The notes beneath the pieces were generated by a model that saw nothing but the letters and a program-made list of their open reading frames with translations, searched no databases and had not been told where the DNA came from. Shown piece after piece: positions 20,534 through 32,760 of a DNA stretch of 64,000 bases. The position numbers and the translations under genes were made by a program. The stretch spans positions 5,332,001-5,396,000 of the forward strand of contig CM074179.1 of NCBI GenBank assembly GCA_037179385.1. The letters are read 5' to 3'. This DNA is from Holothuria scabra. Taxonomy: Eukaryota > Echinodermata > Holothuroidea > Aspidochirotida > Holothuriidae. Every line of letters begins with the position of its first letter. The stretch's first letter is position 1.

Positions 20534-22790
20534 GAGGTCCCGAACAATTTTTTCCGGGACCGGAAAAACCGGCGCCAGAAAATAGAAGAGGGAATACGTC
20601 ACCGCATTGACAATTAGAACCTTCCCCGGGAGGAACAAACTTCTGCTCTTCCATTAACGGAGACGGGACAAGGCCAATTCTCCGTCCAATTACTCAACAC
20701 CGCCCGCCCCCAAACGACACCCCAGTTTTTAAATACAGTTATCATTCCACACAATATTAGCCGGTAGTTTCCTTCCTACAAATCCCCTCAATCTCAGCCC
20801 CTTAGTTTTACACAAATTGACCGTTGGCCCAGTGGCGGTCGTAAAAAGGTTGAATGCACGTGGCATCGACAGCATATTGCAAAAGCTTGTCGACCATACC
20901 CCCACTCCCCGGGAGGGTCAAACCCCGGATATTCTGGCTCTTGGCAATGAGCCGGGCTAGAGGCTCAATAAATAATACATACAAGGACGGGGACAGGGAC
21001 GGCCCTGTCGGACTCCCCTACAAATCGCCACCCTGTCACTCGGGGAACCATTTTTAACGACTGCAGATCCAGTTCACTTCGTCAAATGTCACGACAAAGG
21101 AACAAATTAGAAAATAGATCTCCTCGGCACGGAACACATTTGGTATTCATTGCTTGGACATAACAGTGGCCAATCTCGGCTGAACGACTTAAGCAAGAAT
21201 CTTATAGTCGCAGGTGAGGAGACTAATGGGTCTTCTACAGGCAAGGTTTAAGGAATCCACACCCTTGGGTAGCAAGATGACAATACCGGTCCTCTGAGAA
21301 GAGGGCAGGAGACCCCGGGAGAAAGTCTCACCGTACATATGAACCAGCTACGGGCCGAGACCCCAAAATTTACTATGAAACTCATACGGATGACCTTCCA
21401 CAAGCTCAATGGGGCCCTTGAGGTGATCAGCCGATGCCTTGTCAATTGTCAGCCGCCTCTAAGAGAACAGACTGCTTATCCAAATCGATACTGTCATCAC
21501 ATGTAAACAAAGATGGGTATAAGCCATGAAAACATTCAAAATATCATGGGCAGTGCTAACAATGGACCCAGTGAGGTCGCGGACAGAGCGAATCGCCTTT
21601 TCCTCGGCAAAGTGCCTCTCTCGCCCAAGGAAAAAGGAGGAAGGCTTCCCGTCAGCATCAAGGATGAAAATCATTATTTTACATCAAGACTGACCGTTTA
21701 AGGCTATTAAGTTTACCATGTAAGGATCTGGATGGATTATTTTTAGTGACTTGTGTCACATTTTGCCAGATATATGTGCAAGGAGAGAGCTAAGACAAAC
21801 TGTATCACTGTATCACTACAAAGAAGTCTGTATGCCATATGTTGCATTGTGTTTTTGCCCACTTTGGCAATACATGTACCTTTGTTTTCCCCAAAAATGA
21901 CAGCCTTCTATTCCTTTTACAATTAATAAACATGAACAATTTCATTTATCCTCATTTTGTGAAACCTTTGATATTCCAAGAATTTTGTAGAAAACATTAA
22001 CTTTCAGAAGTTTTACCACTTTTAATTTTTTAGGCTTTGTACCTAACATTGTAATATTGGCATTTTTGTTTTTATTTCTAGCTTTGGCAAGTTTTATTGC
22101 TTAGTTTTTAAGTTAAAATAGAGTCTTAAGGTCATGTAAACAACTCTGTATCATTTGAATTATTCATCATGTGTGATTGGCTACAGCAACCCCACACTTA
22201 TAATTGTCGGAGAAGTTTTTTCCAGTTTTTACCGCTGTCCCAGAAAAAAAAAAAAAAACAGGTTCTTTCAGGCAAAAACCCAACCCTGCCCTCGACCGAA
22301 TGACCGCCCCCTCCTCTTCCAACAAGTCCTCCAACTCCTTCTCAGAAGCACGATCGCAAGCACGTAAAGTTTCAAGGCGGGCCCGCCTGGCCTGGGCCAA
22401 ACGGACACTGTGCCGAATAACCTTAAGATTCTCCCACCAGCCAATTGCTGAGGGAAATCCCGGAAGAGTCTGCTATTTTTAGGTATCATTGGCAAACACC
22501 TCATCATGCAAAACAGAAACATTACACTTCCACACCCCCTCCCCCTGTCCGGAACGAGCCCCTGAGCAGTAAACAAAACGCCAACGGGCTTATGGTCGGA
22601 AAGAGAAAAATTTTGGTCAGAAAACTTGGCAACCCAAAACCTAGACGGAATGCAGATTCTGTCCCTTGCCCAGATGTTCCCAGATAAACCCAGGGTCGGA
22701 CGGGTTGGACACAGCCCAACAGTCTTTGAGGTCCCCGGACGTCACCAAGCTGCCCAATTCCTCACGTATGTTCCCGCGTAACTGCGTACA
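20534..22790 (-). pseudogene. LINE ORF2 remnant: endonuclease end, linker, reverse transcriptase
   Basis: Endonuclease C-terminus near 22760-22500 (ELGSLVTSGDLKDCWAVSNP, then LGKGQN). Linker ARRARLETLRACDRASEKEL near 22380. DGKPSSFFLGRERHFAEEKA near 21640. RT block GVRQG at about 21030, followed by IEPLARLIA-like sequence, and the catalytic box reads YAVD (Asp changed to Val) near 20870. Then TKGLRL near 20790, and KVLIVNAVTYSLFYFLAPVF just before the hAT insertion. Non-functional. Confidence 0.72.
21690..22285. other. Non-LINE segment inside the linker
   Basis: The linker is readable on both sides (ending GAVIRSRA at about 22300, resuming ILDADGKPSS at about 21660), but roughly 600 bp between do not encode it. 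The segment is AT-rich with an A15 run at 22247. No clear terminal repeats or target duplication found. Confidence 0.4.
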
Positions 22791-23741
22791 CACACATTCA
22801 GTTCAACTCATAAATAATGCATATCATATCTAATTAAGACGTGACGTCATGTGTAAACAGTAATATGAGGGAAATCAATGTCACGGCCGTTCGGAAATTT
22901 ATCGACGGTTTTTGTCATATTAGGAAAACTGAAAATGTTTAATTATGAATGTGAATCAATAAATACCCTAAGACCGTCAAGTTTAACACATGCAAGGCAC
23001 TTTCTGTTCCTAAAACTAAGTTTGCAGCATTTCAGGGCGTACATTCCAGAGCTTTTTGTATTGAAGAAGCCGTATTGATAATCAAAACATGCCCCGCATT
23101 TTTCAACTTAGAAGTTTCCCCAAAGTAGACACTACTACGTAGCGTTTTTATCTCCAATCGTTACTAATTTTCTTTACGGCAACTATTTTCTAAAAGAAAT
23201 AACAGTTCGATGAATACGATGGGTATAAGTTTCGCGGAAACGCTTCTTCATATAGCAACTGTACACTGTTTATGGTGGTCAACAAGAAGCGTACGCACTT
23301 GCCCTATTAACGTTATATAGCCACTAATTAAAAGTTCTCGATCATCAATCAATCTTACTAACCACAATATTCATCAAAACCTTAATTTAAGATGTAAAAA
23401 CTGTTCGAAACACATGCAGGAATGGGTTTTTGGTTAGGCAGATTTGTGCACGTATGTGTTGGGTGGGTGGGGGGAGGGGGTTGGGGTAGGAGGATCGAGG
23501 GCTGCAGGTTCTTGCTATGGGATAGGTAGATCGACATGCATGCAGTTAGCTTTCGCAATGGGGGTACGATGGGGGAGGGGGCTATATCTTTCCAGTGTTT
23601 GGGAATTACCCATTAATTTTTGGTTCTACTTCAAATGAGGTCATGTTCCCCCTCCCTCAATATTTCTGCAGTGAATCTTAGGATTGGAATATCATCTGAA
23701 CTGTCAAACCCTGGATGCATGATTTCAGCCCATCACGGTGA
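22791..23741. other. Non-coding, no features recognised
   Basis: AT-rich, with a G-rich tract at 23458-23495. No reading frame, RNA gene or repeat identified. Confidence 0.5.
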
Positions 23742-23926
23742 GACCGAAGGTCCACAAGACAAAAAAATTAATAGGGTTCACCATGCCAGATTGAAGGTAC
23801 ACCAGACTGGATCAAAAGGGGTTCATAAGACCGAACCCTTCACATTTTTGTCCATGCAAACCTTCTCTTACTTTCAGTCTAGCGACCCGTTCTTATTAAA
23901 ATTTTTGGTTTAGTGGACCTTCGGTC
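23742..23926. mobile_element. Small inverted-repeat element (MITE-like)
   Basis: GACCGAAGGTCCAC at 23742-23755 is perfectly inverted at 23913-23926, enclosing 157 bp. Additional internal echoes of AAGACCGAAC occur. No convincing target-site duplication, so classification is open. Confidence 0.55.
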
Positions 23927-26492
23927 ATATGTATGGGATACGTCCCACTGGGGATATAGCAATTACACCTTGTAATTGCAACAGCGGCCATGAAAACTGG
24001 GGAACATCAAACCCTGAAAACATCAGTTAGAGCTCCCCCCCCCCCCCTGGACTGAGAAGGAATATACATGCTTGTTGTCCAGGGATGCGGTGAGGATCAT
24101 TTGCCAGCTATGTGTCGCACCCGGCCTCCTCCCCCTATTTCCCATATGTTCTAGCTGTGCACCCTAAATAATAAAGCCTGACTTACCTGCATGGCAGTTA
24201 AATTTCTGGCGCTTATACCTGCATGGCAGTTAAATTTCTGGAAGTCAACTCAATCCCTAGATCTTGCTGAACCAGCTGGTAGCTGATGGCTATACGCGTA
24301 ACATTTAATTAATTACTGTGATGGACGGCCTGGATGCATGCATGGCATATATACTGTATGCTCATGGTTATTCTTAAATGGCGAAACTTTTTGTGAGCTC
24401 CATGTTACCTATGCTCACCCAGCTCAAAATGAAATTCTAAATTTTGTGGTTCCTTTAGGTGAATCTACTTCAACCTACCCTCTTTGAAAATAAGACTGTA
24501 GTTGTTTAATTAATTATTCCAAAGGCTGTTGGAAAGTTCAGTATTCCAGGATCATTCTGATGGGTTGTGATTCCGAAACATGAAGCTTGTTATTCCGAGT
24601 AGATTTGGATATGTCTGACATTTTACTCCAAATTGTCAACGATATAACGGTCACAATTTGAAGGTTATTATTCTGATAGGAGCACATGGGTCAACTTTCC
24701 AACTGGAAATTTATTCTGGTCGTTATTCAAATAAATATCATGGTTCATTAATTGTTCTGAAATGGAAATGTGCGAGTGACATATATCAACAGGTGCTTCT
24801 AAATTCACAAAAATTACCTCTTATTATTCTTGTTTCTGATTTACAATTTGATCTTTTCAAGTTTAGAAACTCTTTATTTGAAACAACAATCCCAATACTG
24901 TATTTGGAATATGACTCTTTGATAGTAACAACCCTTTGGCATAATGATCAGTCCCCAAAATTTGGCTGTGTGATATTGTACTCTTTAGCCAGGGGCTGGT
25001 TGGGATGGTGCAGCCTATATAATATCCCCCCCCCCCATGTAAATTGGTGAGCGCTTCACACTGTTATGACAGTTCACAAAAACCTTTATAGGCCGAAAAG
25101 AATAAAGAATAAAATAACGAAAAAAGAATAAATAAATAATGAACCGATATGGTGTTTAAGGGAGAGAAACAAAGGTCAAAGACCTACTCAGTTAATGGGA
25201 GTGAAAAATTAATTTTGACAAAAATTGCCCTGAAACTTAAATATTCAGTATATAGCATGTTGTTAAGAACCTTTATTTTGATAGAGACAAGTGTAGTTTC
25301 CACCACCCCATTACTAATCCATTACAGTCATGGTCGTCCCAATATAATCCAAAAGCTCGATATCCTTCTTTAAGTGATACCATGAATCAAATGCAGTAAA
25401 TTCTTTTTTTTTCTTCTTGTTTTTATATTCAGTGCACAAGTCAATCCAGTGACCTGAATCAATACAATATTGCTGTCAGCAAAATCATGATACAAATCCT
25501 AGGGTCATTTCCTTTTTAAAAATGAGTGATTAGAGTTACCGCTTGTTACATATCTGTTCTTCCCCTACTTTTGCAATGAGTTCAAATGGATATCATAATG
25601 AAAACTGCAGTATCTTTTTCTGTAGGAACCAGCTATTAATTCTTTTCAATGGCATCACATCACAATGACTACATGTTCAGAGGCTTGGTGCAATAATTTA
25701 CCAGAGTAGTACTGTAGTTTCAAACAAGGCATTACATTTCAAAAATGTTAATGAGGGATGCTAAAAAGAAAAACTCAATGTGTCAGGTGCTGTGTGACTT
25801 CATCCTTGTCTAAGGCTCTGAATGTGTTGTACCTGTAGAGAACAATTTAAACTTGAGTTTTCTAGTAAAGATACAAAAATGGTATACTCTTCACTGTAGT
25901 AGGCCATACGTACTTCCAGAAATAATTCTCAACTTCATGATGTTCAGGAAGGCATGTATAGTCACACAAGGTGTTACCAATGGTTGAGAGGAATACATTT
26001 TAATGATATGGCATACTAAAATGCATTGAAAAAATTGTCCCCAGTGGAGTTATGTAAACCCCCCGTCCCCGGTTGGCACTGTCTTGTAATCAGCACATTT
26101 GCAAAGCCTGCTGTTTCCCTCCTATACGTTGCTTCATGTATTCCTCTAAAGATGTGAAACAGTCTTCAGTTTTGCTTCAGGTACTTGAATATTATACTCA
26201 GTGTGAGATTATTCTGGTGCGTAACTTTAAAAGCATGAAGCAGGCCTGAAAGCAGCTTGAACCAGCTAAGCAACTGAGGTGGGAACCTGCAGGTCTCGAG
26301 TAATCGTGACGTTGTTTTAAGTACTGTAGGCCACAGATTATTAAGGTGTGCCTTTTCTGATTAATACTGGTACATTAAAACTTCTGAATGTGATGATTAT
26401 ACATAAATTCAGAGCAAAAATAAGTTTATGTGATATCCCAAATGGGAAAGAGATGCTACTTTGAGAAAAAAAAATATTTGAACTAGTAATAC
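23927..26492. other. Non-coding stretch with a short tandem duplication
   Basis: AT-rich single-copy-looking DNA. A sequence with ACCTGCATGGCAGTTAAATT is repeated in tandem at about 24184 and 24217. C runs at 24037 and 25027. A 130-codon open frame at 24658-25050 has AT-driven composition and no recognisable domain, so I do not call it a gene. Confidence 0.5.
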
Positions 26493-26597
26493 TTAAAGGG
26501 CAGGAGCAGTCATAGGGGAAAGGGAAAATAAGACGAAAATTGTGCTATTTAGCTTTTTCTTCAAATTAAATTTGGGAGGACTGCTCCTGCCCTTTAA
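26493..26597. mobile_element. piggyBac-like MITE with TTAA ends
   Basis: A 105-bp segment bounded by TTAA at 26493-26496 and 26594-26597, with perfect 15-bp inverted repeats AGGGCAGGAGCAGTC inside them. TTAA duplication is typical of piggyBac. The family is not identified. Confidence 0.7.
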
Positions 26598-28379
26598 TCC
26601 ACACCCAATGACCCTCTCATCAGGAAGTTATGTTGATTTAACTCTATGTATAATTTGCCAATGATGCACTCTGTGTGGATTAAGTCAACATTCGACACAT
26701 CACAGCTGGAGGAAATGTGTCACAGACATTTAACACCCCTCATCAAATAAGTCCAATAACGAGGGATGAGCCAGGGTTGGCGAAGTAAGAGAAGCAATAA
26801 CATATAAAAACTAATGCACAATATTTAGAACAAATTTTTTATCCTTTATTGTATGTTTTCCTATTACAGCTTATTTATTCAGCTCTTCAAACACATCCAC
26901 ATCCATTGCATCAGGCCTGAATTGGGCCTGCATGCATGGGCAAATTCATCCAGCATAACATCAAAGTATGGAGATAACATCTAGCTAGCTGTATACGCAG
27001 GCTCTAGCTTACATTTGGATCCCACTGGAGTGGTGCTGCGCTCCCTGAAAAAGGTGTTAGTTGCATGGTCTCTCAAAAGAAACAATCATTAATTCTTCCA
27101 TCTCTAGGCCTATTAGTACCTCTCGAGTGGGTCCCATATTGGACAAACATAATCATCTAATAGTCTGAATTTACAATGGAAATAATAATACCGTAATATG
27201 ATGGAGTGACCGCGGAGTGTGCGGGCCCGTGGAGTGGGCATCTGCAATTAACATAAAGTGTAAAAATCTTGAAATGACACAGCAGCCCTTAGGTGCGCTT
27301 TCAACCGTACACTGAGTATAGTTGGGAAGCAACCCCTGTATTAATCTACCCTCTCATGCACGTACAAAAATTAGTTCCGGACTTATGTCGAGTTCATCTG
27401 GTTATACCTCCGGCCCCATGCACTTAAATTCGTTTTGTGACCCCTGTGTCACTGTCACTGCATCCAGTAATTTAAAAATTCATATCGATTAGCCTTGTGC
27501 AGTCTAGTTGTTTTGTTAAATTAAAAACCCTACCAGTGTCCAAAAAGGTGACGAAGGAAACTGGCCTCAGAATTAGTTATATACTACATAATTTCACTCG
27601 GTGTAACAATTATTTTGATACAATTAGTCTGACTACTGACTACTGAATTTGTTCCTTACACTGTAGCCTTCTACTAACTGTAGGCGTTATACTTAGTGCC
27701 TTATACTATTAGTATTATTAACAACACAGGTTTAGATTGTTCTACCATCTCGCGAGAAATTGGGCTTAATTCCTGTAATCTTGATGACCTTTTGTGATAT
27801 CTTTCACTATAAAATAAAATAATAGTACATTAAAACCTTACGGCTACGTTTTTTGATCCATTTTGGGCATCTTCTTCGAGTTTTCAGTCTGTTTTTCTCA
27901 GCTTGTGGCACATCTAAAGCTACGGCTTCGCGAATTCCTGGAATCCTTACTACCAAAAACATCAATATTCATGATCCTTTACTCCTAAATAAAAAAAAGT
28001 TGCCCAAAAGGAACCTGAATGTTCATGTAGAATTGGGTTTTTAACGTTGACGTAGGTGGAAGTCATGCCTGCGAAAACTTCGAACGATGAATGACAAGCA
28101 TGTAAACCATTCAGCCCATTGCGAAAAGTGTACAGCAACGTTTAGGGGTCGGGGTTCAAAACCATCACAATTTAAGCCAATTTATGCTCAAAGTGTAGCT
28201 AAAATATCTCTTTTCTATCAGATCCATCCCAAAATTATCTGTTATACCCATTAAAAAGTGACAAAAAATGAAATTTAATGAGCCAAAAATGAACCCGGAA
28301 GAGAAATTTCTATTGGTATCAATATTCATGAGCAATTCAAAGCTGCGCACGCGCACTAACTAAGTGGTGCCTATGAACA
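26598..28379. other. Non-coding, no features recognised
   Basis: AT-rich DNA with no open frame above chance, no repeat identified and no RNA gene seen. Confidence 0.5.
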
Positions 28380-28880
28380 TACGTGTCCTCACTCCGGCAA
28401 AACAAGAAGTACTACTCGACAACTCAGACCTATCGGAAGAATGAGAAACACAATTAAAATCCCAACAGTCTCCACCCCACGAGAGAAAATAAACAGCTCG
28501 CCGAAAAAGGCCACCCGACCCAAGGCAGGAGAACCGGAAGGGGAAACCAAAACAGAAACGATGCGACCACCCCCTCCCCGTCCACCCTGATCTGGGAAAA
28601 CAGAACCCTTAAAGAGGGACTGAAACAAATACCCACCCCACAAGATCTAGGCGAGCTGCTGAGAGAGGTGTAAAATAAGCCGCCCGCTCCCTTTTTAAAA
28701 AGGGACACGTCATTTTCATCATCAGTAAAAGGGGTCTCTTGTAAAGAAAGGATATCATACTTTAAAAATTTTGAAAAACTGAATAACGCGAGACCTTTTG
28801 ATTGGTCGCGTAACCAATTAGCATTGAAAGTGCAAATACATTCCCCGAATCATTTAAATTGCAAGGTGAAATAGGAATGA
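28380..28880 (-). pseudogene. LINE endonuclease fragment
   Basis: On the minus strand FNANWLRDQSK near 28830 corresponds to the LNVNGMRDSRK start of LINE endonucleases. Then SLQETPFTDDEND (catalytic Glu) near 28740, SCGVGICFSPSLRVLFSQIR near 28640, and DGEG with a frame change to RIVSVLVSPSGS near 28570. Only the N-terminal half of the domain is present. Subfamily uncertain; nearest in feel to the family-B endonuclease. Confidence 0.7.
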
Positions 28881-29437
28881 AAGACACCACAAAGGGTCCC
28901 TCTGCATACGGAGGGGCCGCAAGTGCACCCCACCTAAGCCCCATGGAGAAGGACCAGCTAACATATCAAACCCTTCCAGCTTAAAATGTACGCCGAAAAC
29001 CATCTTAAATCACTTGGACGATTCCATTTATCAACAGGGGTATTTGCATTCTCTCTTAGGTTGAAAGGAGATGGCAGCTGAAGTTGAGGGTTGAAGGACT
29101 TATAGGAGGAAGACTATTCTTTTAAATCAAGTTTTACAGGCTTTCATTCCTGGAACCGTGCTGCTCAAACTTAGAATTAGAAAATGAAACAATTTTTCAA
29201 AAAGTCCTGTTTATTCATTTTGCAAATCTGAATGATTTTTTTCTAAATACCAACTATTACATAAAGTTTAAAACTTGTGAGAAAAGGAAGTTGAAAACCT
29301 GAAGAACATGAAAAAAATATGTACTGTAGCACAAAACTGCTTTTACTTAGCTGTGCTGAAAATTGTTAACCTGTCAATCTGTATAAGCTGCATAAGGCAC
29401 ACAACTCTTGAAGAGATACCAGGATAACAGTCAATGA
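28881..29437. other. Non-coding, no features recognised
   Basis: No reading frame or repeat. It ends at the target-site duplication of the next LINE. Confidence 0.5.
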
Positions 29438-29446
29438 ACAAACTGC

Positions 29447-31595
29447 GTTGGACACGATCTCCGCGATGTTTTCACCTCTGCCTTCCTTGCTGGTTCGTTG
29501 AGCCCCTCGCAGCGCACAGGCGTAATAACCTTGTTACCCAAGTCTGGAGACCCCCTTGAACCGAAAAACAAGCGCCCGATCACGCTGTTAAATGTGGACT
29601 TCAAGATCCTGGCGAAAGCCCTTTGCAACAGGCTTAGGTACTGTCATGCCGGATCTTGTAGGGCCTTTTCAGACATGTGCGGTGCGGGGACACAGTATTC
29701 AGCAGAACCTCTGGTTGGTGCGGGACTTAGTAGAGTATGTAATGGACCGTGATCTTCCATGCGCGCTTGTCTCCCTCGATCAGGAGAAGGCCTTCGACAT
29801 GGTTGATCACGGATTTCTTTTTAAAGTCTTGAAGAAGTTTTCTTTGAACTCGGGTTTTGTTAAATGGATTGCTTTATTGTATAATAATGTATATAGTCGT
29901 GTAATTGTTAATGGCATACCGTCGGACCCCTTCAGAGTCCAACGTGGGGTACGGCAGGGATGTCCCATGTCACCTTAACTCTATGTATTGTTTAGTGAAT
30001 CCCTCGCAAGGGCCCTTCAAGAAGAGCCTTTGTTCCGACCTTTTCATATTCCTGGTGGAGCAACAGTCAAGTGCCTCCAGTATGCCGATGATGTCACGTG
30101 TGTGGTCTCTGACCTAGCTTCCTTCAGGGCCCTGTCTGACACCCTGTCTACCTTTCAAAGAGCGACTGGTGCCAGACTGAACCCCGCAAAGACCAAAGGA
30201 CTCCGTTTGGGTAAGTGGCGATGGAAACAACTTCCCTTCGTGGCATCTTGGGGGGACGATGCCATGAAAATCAATGGTATATGGTTTGGTTACGGCTCAC
30301 CTGGGTCACTTACCTGGAACGAGAAGGTGGACCTGGCGGAGGCTAGGATGACAGACTATGGGGACCGCTACATTAGTCTAATGGGGAAAGTAACAGTTAT
30401 TAATCGTTTCGTTTATCCTCTCTTGTGGTCAGAAGAAAGGTTGTGTACCAGGAACTTAGACATGGGGGCCTGGGCCTTGTGCATTTTCCCTCAAAGCTCC
30501 GTTTTCTCCTGGCAAGGTGTGCGTTTAGTGCTGTCGACAGTGAGATGCCCTTTGCATACTTTGTCCGTTATTGGGGGGGATTGTCATTCCGTGGGTTCTT
30601 TCCGTCCCTGTTTAGTAATAGTATGCCCCACAGCGGGAGACCCTGGAAGACATATTGTCACATGAGGGATACTCTCCGTATGATGTCAACTGTAGGGGAG
30701 GTTTCGCAGTCCAGCGCGGGGGACCTGTACCGGGCCATTTTTGATGACTTAGCTGGCAGGGTCCATCAAAGCGACTATGCCTTACAGCCAGAAGTGTGGA
30801 CCGTAGTGCACTGCAAGTCACTAGACTACCGCCGGCGAGACCTGCTGTGGCGAATTGCGCATGATGCCATTGTAACCAATCTCAAGCGTCTTCGGTGGCG
30901 TCTTGGAGATGGCATATGCCCCCGGGCTGGATGTACAAAGTGGGAGAGTGTGCCTCATGTGTTTTGGCATTGTGAGTTTGTGGCCCTCCTCTGGGAGTGG
31001 TTTCAAGCCCTGGCTGACCGGCTAACGTTTTGCAACACTTGGGCGGTCAGCCAGGACTATGCATTGTATGGTCTATCGCCCCCACCATGCAATACAAGTG
31101 TTCGTGGCATACTGACTTTTGTTTCGGCCTCCATCAAGCTGGCTGTTTGGAGAGACCTATGTAATATTGTTTTTAGGGGGGAAGGGAGGCCTGCCGACGT
31201 CGTGTTGGCGTCGGTGAGGACGGAAATTAAACTGAGGGTCGATGCCGACTTTGTTCGTTTGCCGAGGTCCACGTTCGGCAGACGTTGGGGGCCAATTGTT
31301 TCGGTGCGGGCGGGGCGGGTGATAGTTAATCTGTAAATAGGCCTGTGTTTTGCTTCTCGGGGGCGGTCTTTGTAAATGTTTTCTGCTTGATTTGGTAATG
31401 TGTAAATAGGTGTTTGTAAATAGCCCTGGGTACTGGGTTGGGGTCTGGGTGGGTTTTGTGAATTATTGACAACAAATCTTGGTTTGCGTCCGTAATGGTA
31501 TGAATTCTGTACATAGTTCAAGTTATCATTTTGTCCCGTCTGGTCTGAGTTCTGTTATCGGTTCTCCGTGCCCGTTTCTACGTACGTAAAAAGCA
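29447..31595 (+). mobile_element. 5'-truncated family-A LINE with target-site duplication
   Basis: Flanked by ACAAACTGC at 29438-29446 and 31596-31604. Begins within the reverse transcriptase and runs through the C-terminal domain and 3'UTR to TACGTACGTAAAAAGC. Simple 5' truncation during target-primed reverse transcription explains the structure. Confidence 0.9.
29460..31336 (+). pseudogene. LINE ORF2 C-terminal two thirds
   Basis: RT from LSPSQRTGVITLLPKSGDPL through ALVSLDQEKAFDMVDHGFLF, a nearly normal RRGVRQGCPMSP followed by a TAA at about 29978, then YADDVTCVVSDL near 30085 and TKGLRLGKWRWKQL near 30200. A deletion at 30428 removes about 80 bp and shifts frame. The C-terminal part continues open to 31336 with ICPRAGCTKWESVPHVFWHC near 30940. 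Only two disabling lesions, so this is a fairly recent copy. Confidence 0.87.
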
Positions 31596-31604
31596 CAAAC
31601 TGCA

Positions 31605-32760
31605 GTCCAGTGCAGTAAAATGGAATAAACTGAAGCTACAGTATGAAAAACCTGATAAATGTATATCAAACATATACAGAGGTTTTGCACCAACATCCAA
31701 CACCTACATAATCAACAAAACTGCTGTAATGAATTAAAATTGATCTTTTTCCATACTTTTGCATGTAAAAATATTGCCCTGACTGAACAGGTATGCAACT
31801 ACTGTAATACTAGCAAAATGAATTTCAGTAAGTTCGACAAACCTGAAGAAAAAAGGAAACACACTGTAGCTAAATACTGATTACAACTTGCCAAACTTGA
31901 GAACTATGATTACTTACTATACCTTCAAAGTAGGCTTGGACGGATTTTATACTCAACTCTACTGTAGAGTTGCGACTCTGACTTAAAGCCACCACTAGAA
32001 TCCACTTTCCTTGGAGCAATGATTCCTGTAGGATTTGTAAAACTGAGAGTGCCATTCATGAAAATCATTTTTGTGAGCTCAACAGCTTGAATTAATGTTC
32101 TTTTCCAAGTTGAATATATAATGTTTACAACAACATCTCTATTTCTTTGCTTGTACATTGTCGGTTGCCACTACAGTAGAACATCAAAAGTTTTCCTCAT
32201 CAATCCCAACGATAAAATTCTACTGCCCACCTTTCAAATGTCAGTTATTGTATTCATAGTACTGTAAGTCATTCACAACAATTAATGCCCACATATCATA
32301 TGCACAACTGCGTAGTGCATATATCATCATTATCATGTACTTCACAGGGCAAACAACACAAAATTCGAATAACAAAGACTAAATGAAGGCAGTTTTGCCT
32401 GTGTGAGACTGTGAGTCAACCCACTTACTGTACCCAGTACCATAAAATTGTAACTTTGATGAATCGGCTAACCAATTTTTTTTTTTTTCCAGTAAGGCCT
32501 AGTCCAATTTTAACCTGCCAACACTGTTTGGGGCCCGTAGCCATACGTTGTCTGTAAGTAACGTTATATACAGGTATGTGCAGGGTGGCAGTTATAATTT
32601 TATTGAAACCAATACACCAAGTAAGAGTGGTGCGTACCTGACTTCAGTAATATCAGAGTTGCCCAAGTCTTTGTTTTCAAAGATCAGTATGTATAAATAA
32701 ATGAAAATAAGAGGGTTAATGAAGTACACTGAGGCACTGAGAATTTGAGGTTTAACATAA
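31605..32760. other. Mostly non-coding; possible exon-like stretch on minus strand
   Basis: A minus-strand open stretch 32158-31925 (for example TGIIAPRKVDSSGGF) ends in a stop just before a GTATAGTAAG donor-like site. It may belong to the gene at 32761-33800 or be chance. T run at 32480. Nothing else recognised. Confidence 0.3.

Larger units (their letters stand above)
18055..22790 (-). mobile_element. Decayed L1/Tx1-like LINE split by a hAT element
   Basis: Minus-strand ORF2 from a truncated endonuclease (22770-22450) through the linker (22400-21460), reverse transcriptase (about 21060-20534) and C-terminal part (18813-18060). The two halves are separated by a 1.7-kb DNA transposon at 18822-20525. 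A further stretch, about 21690-22285, does not fit the LINE and seems inserted. The exact 3' end is uncertain. ORF1 is absent. Confidence 0.75.

Noticed and set aside
24658..25050. 130-codon plus-strand open frame
   Set aside because: AT-rich composition, no domain, no neighbouring coding signals; expected by chance in this AT-rich stretch.
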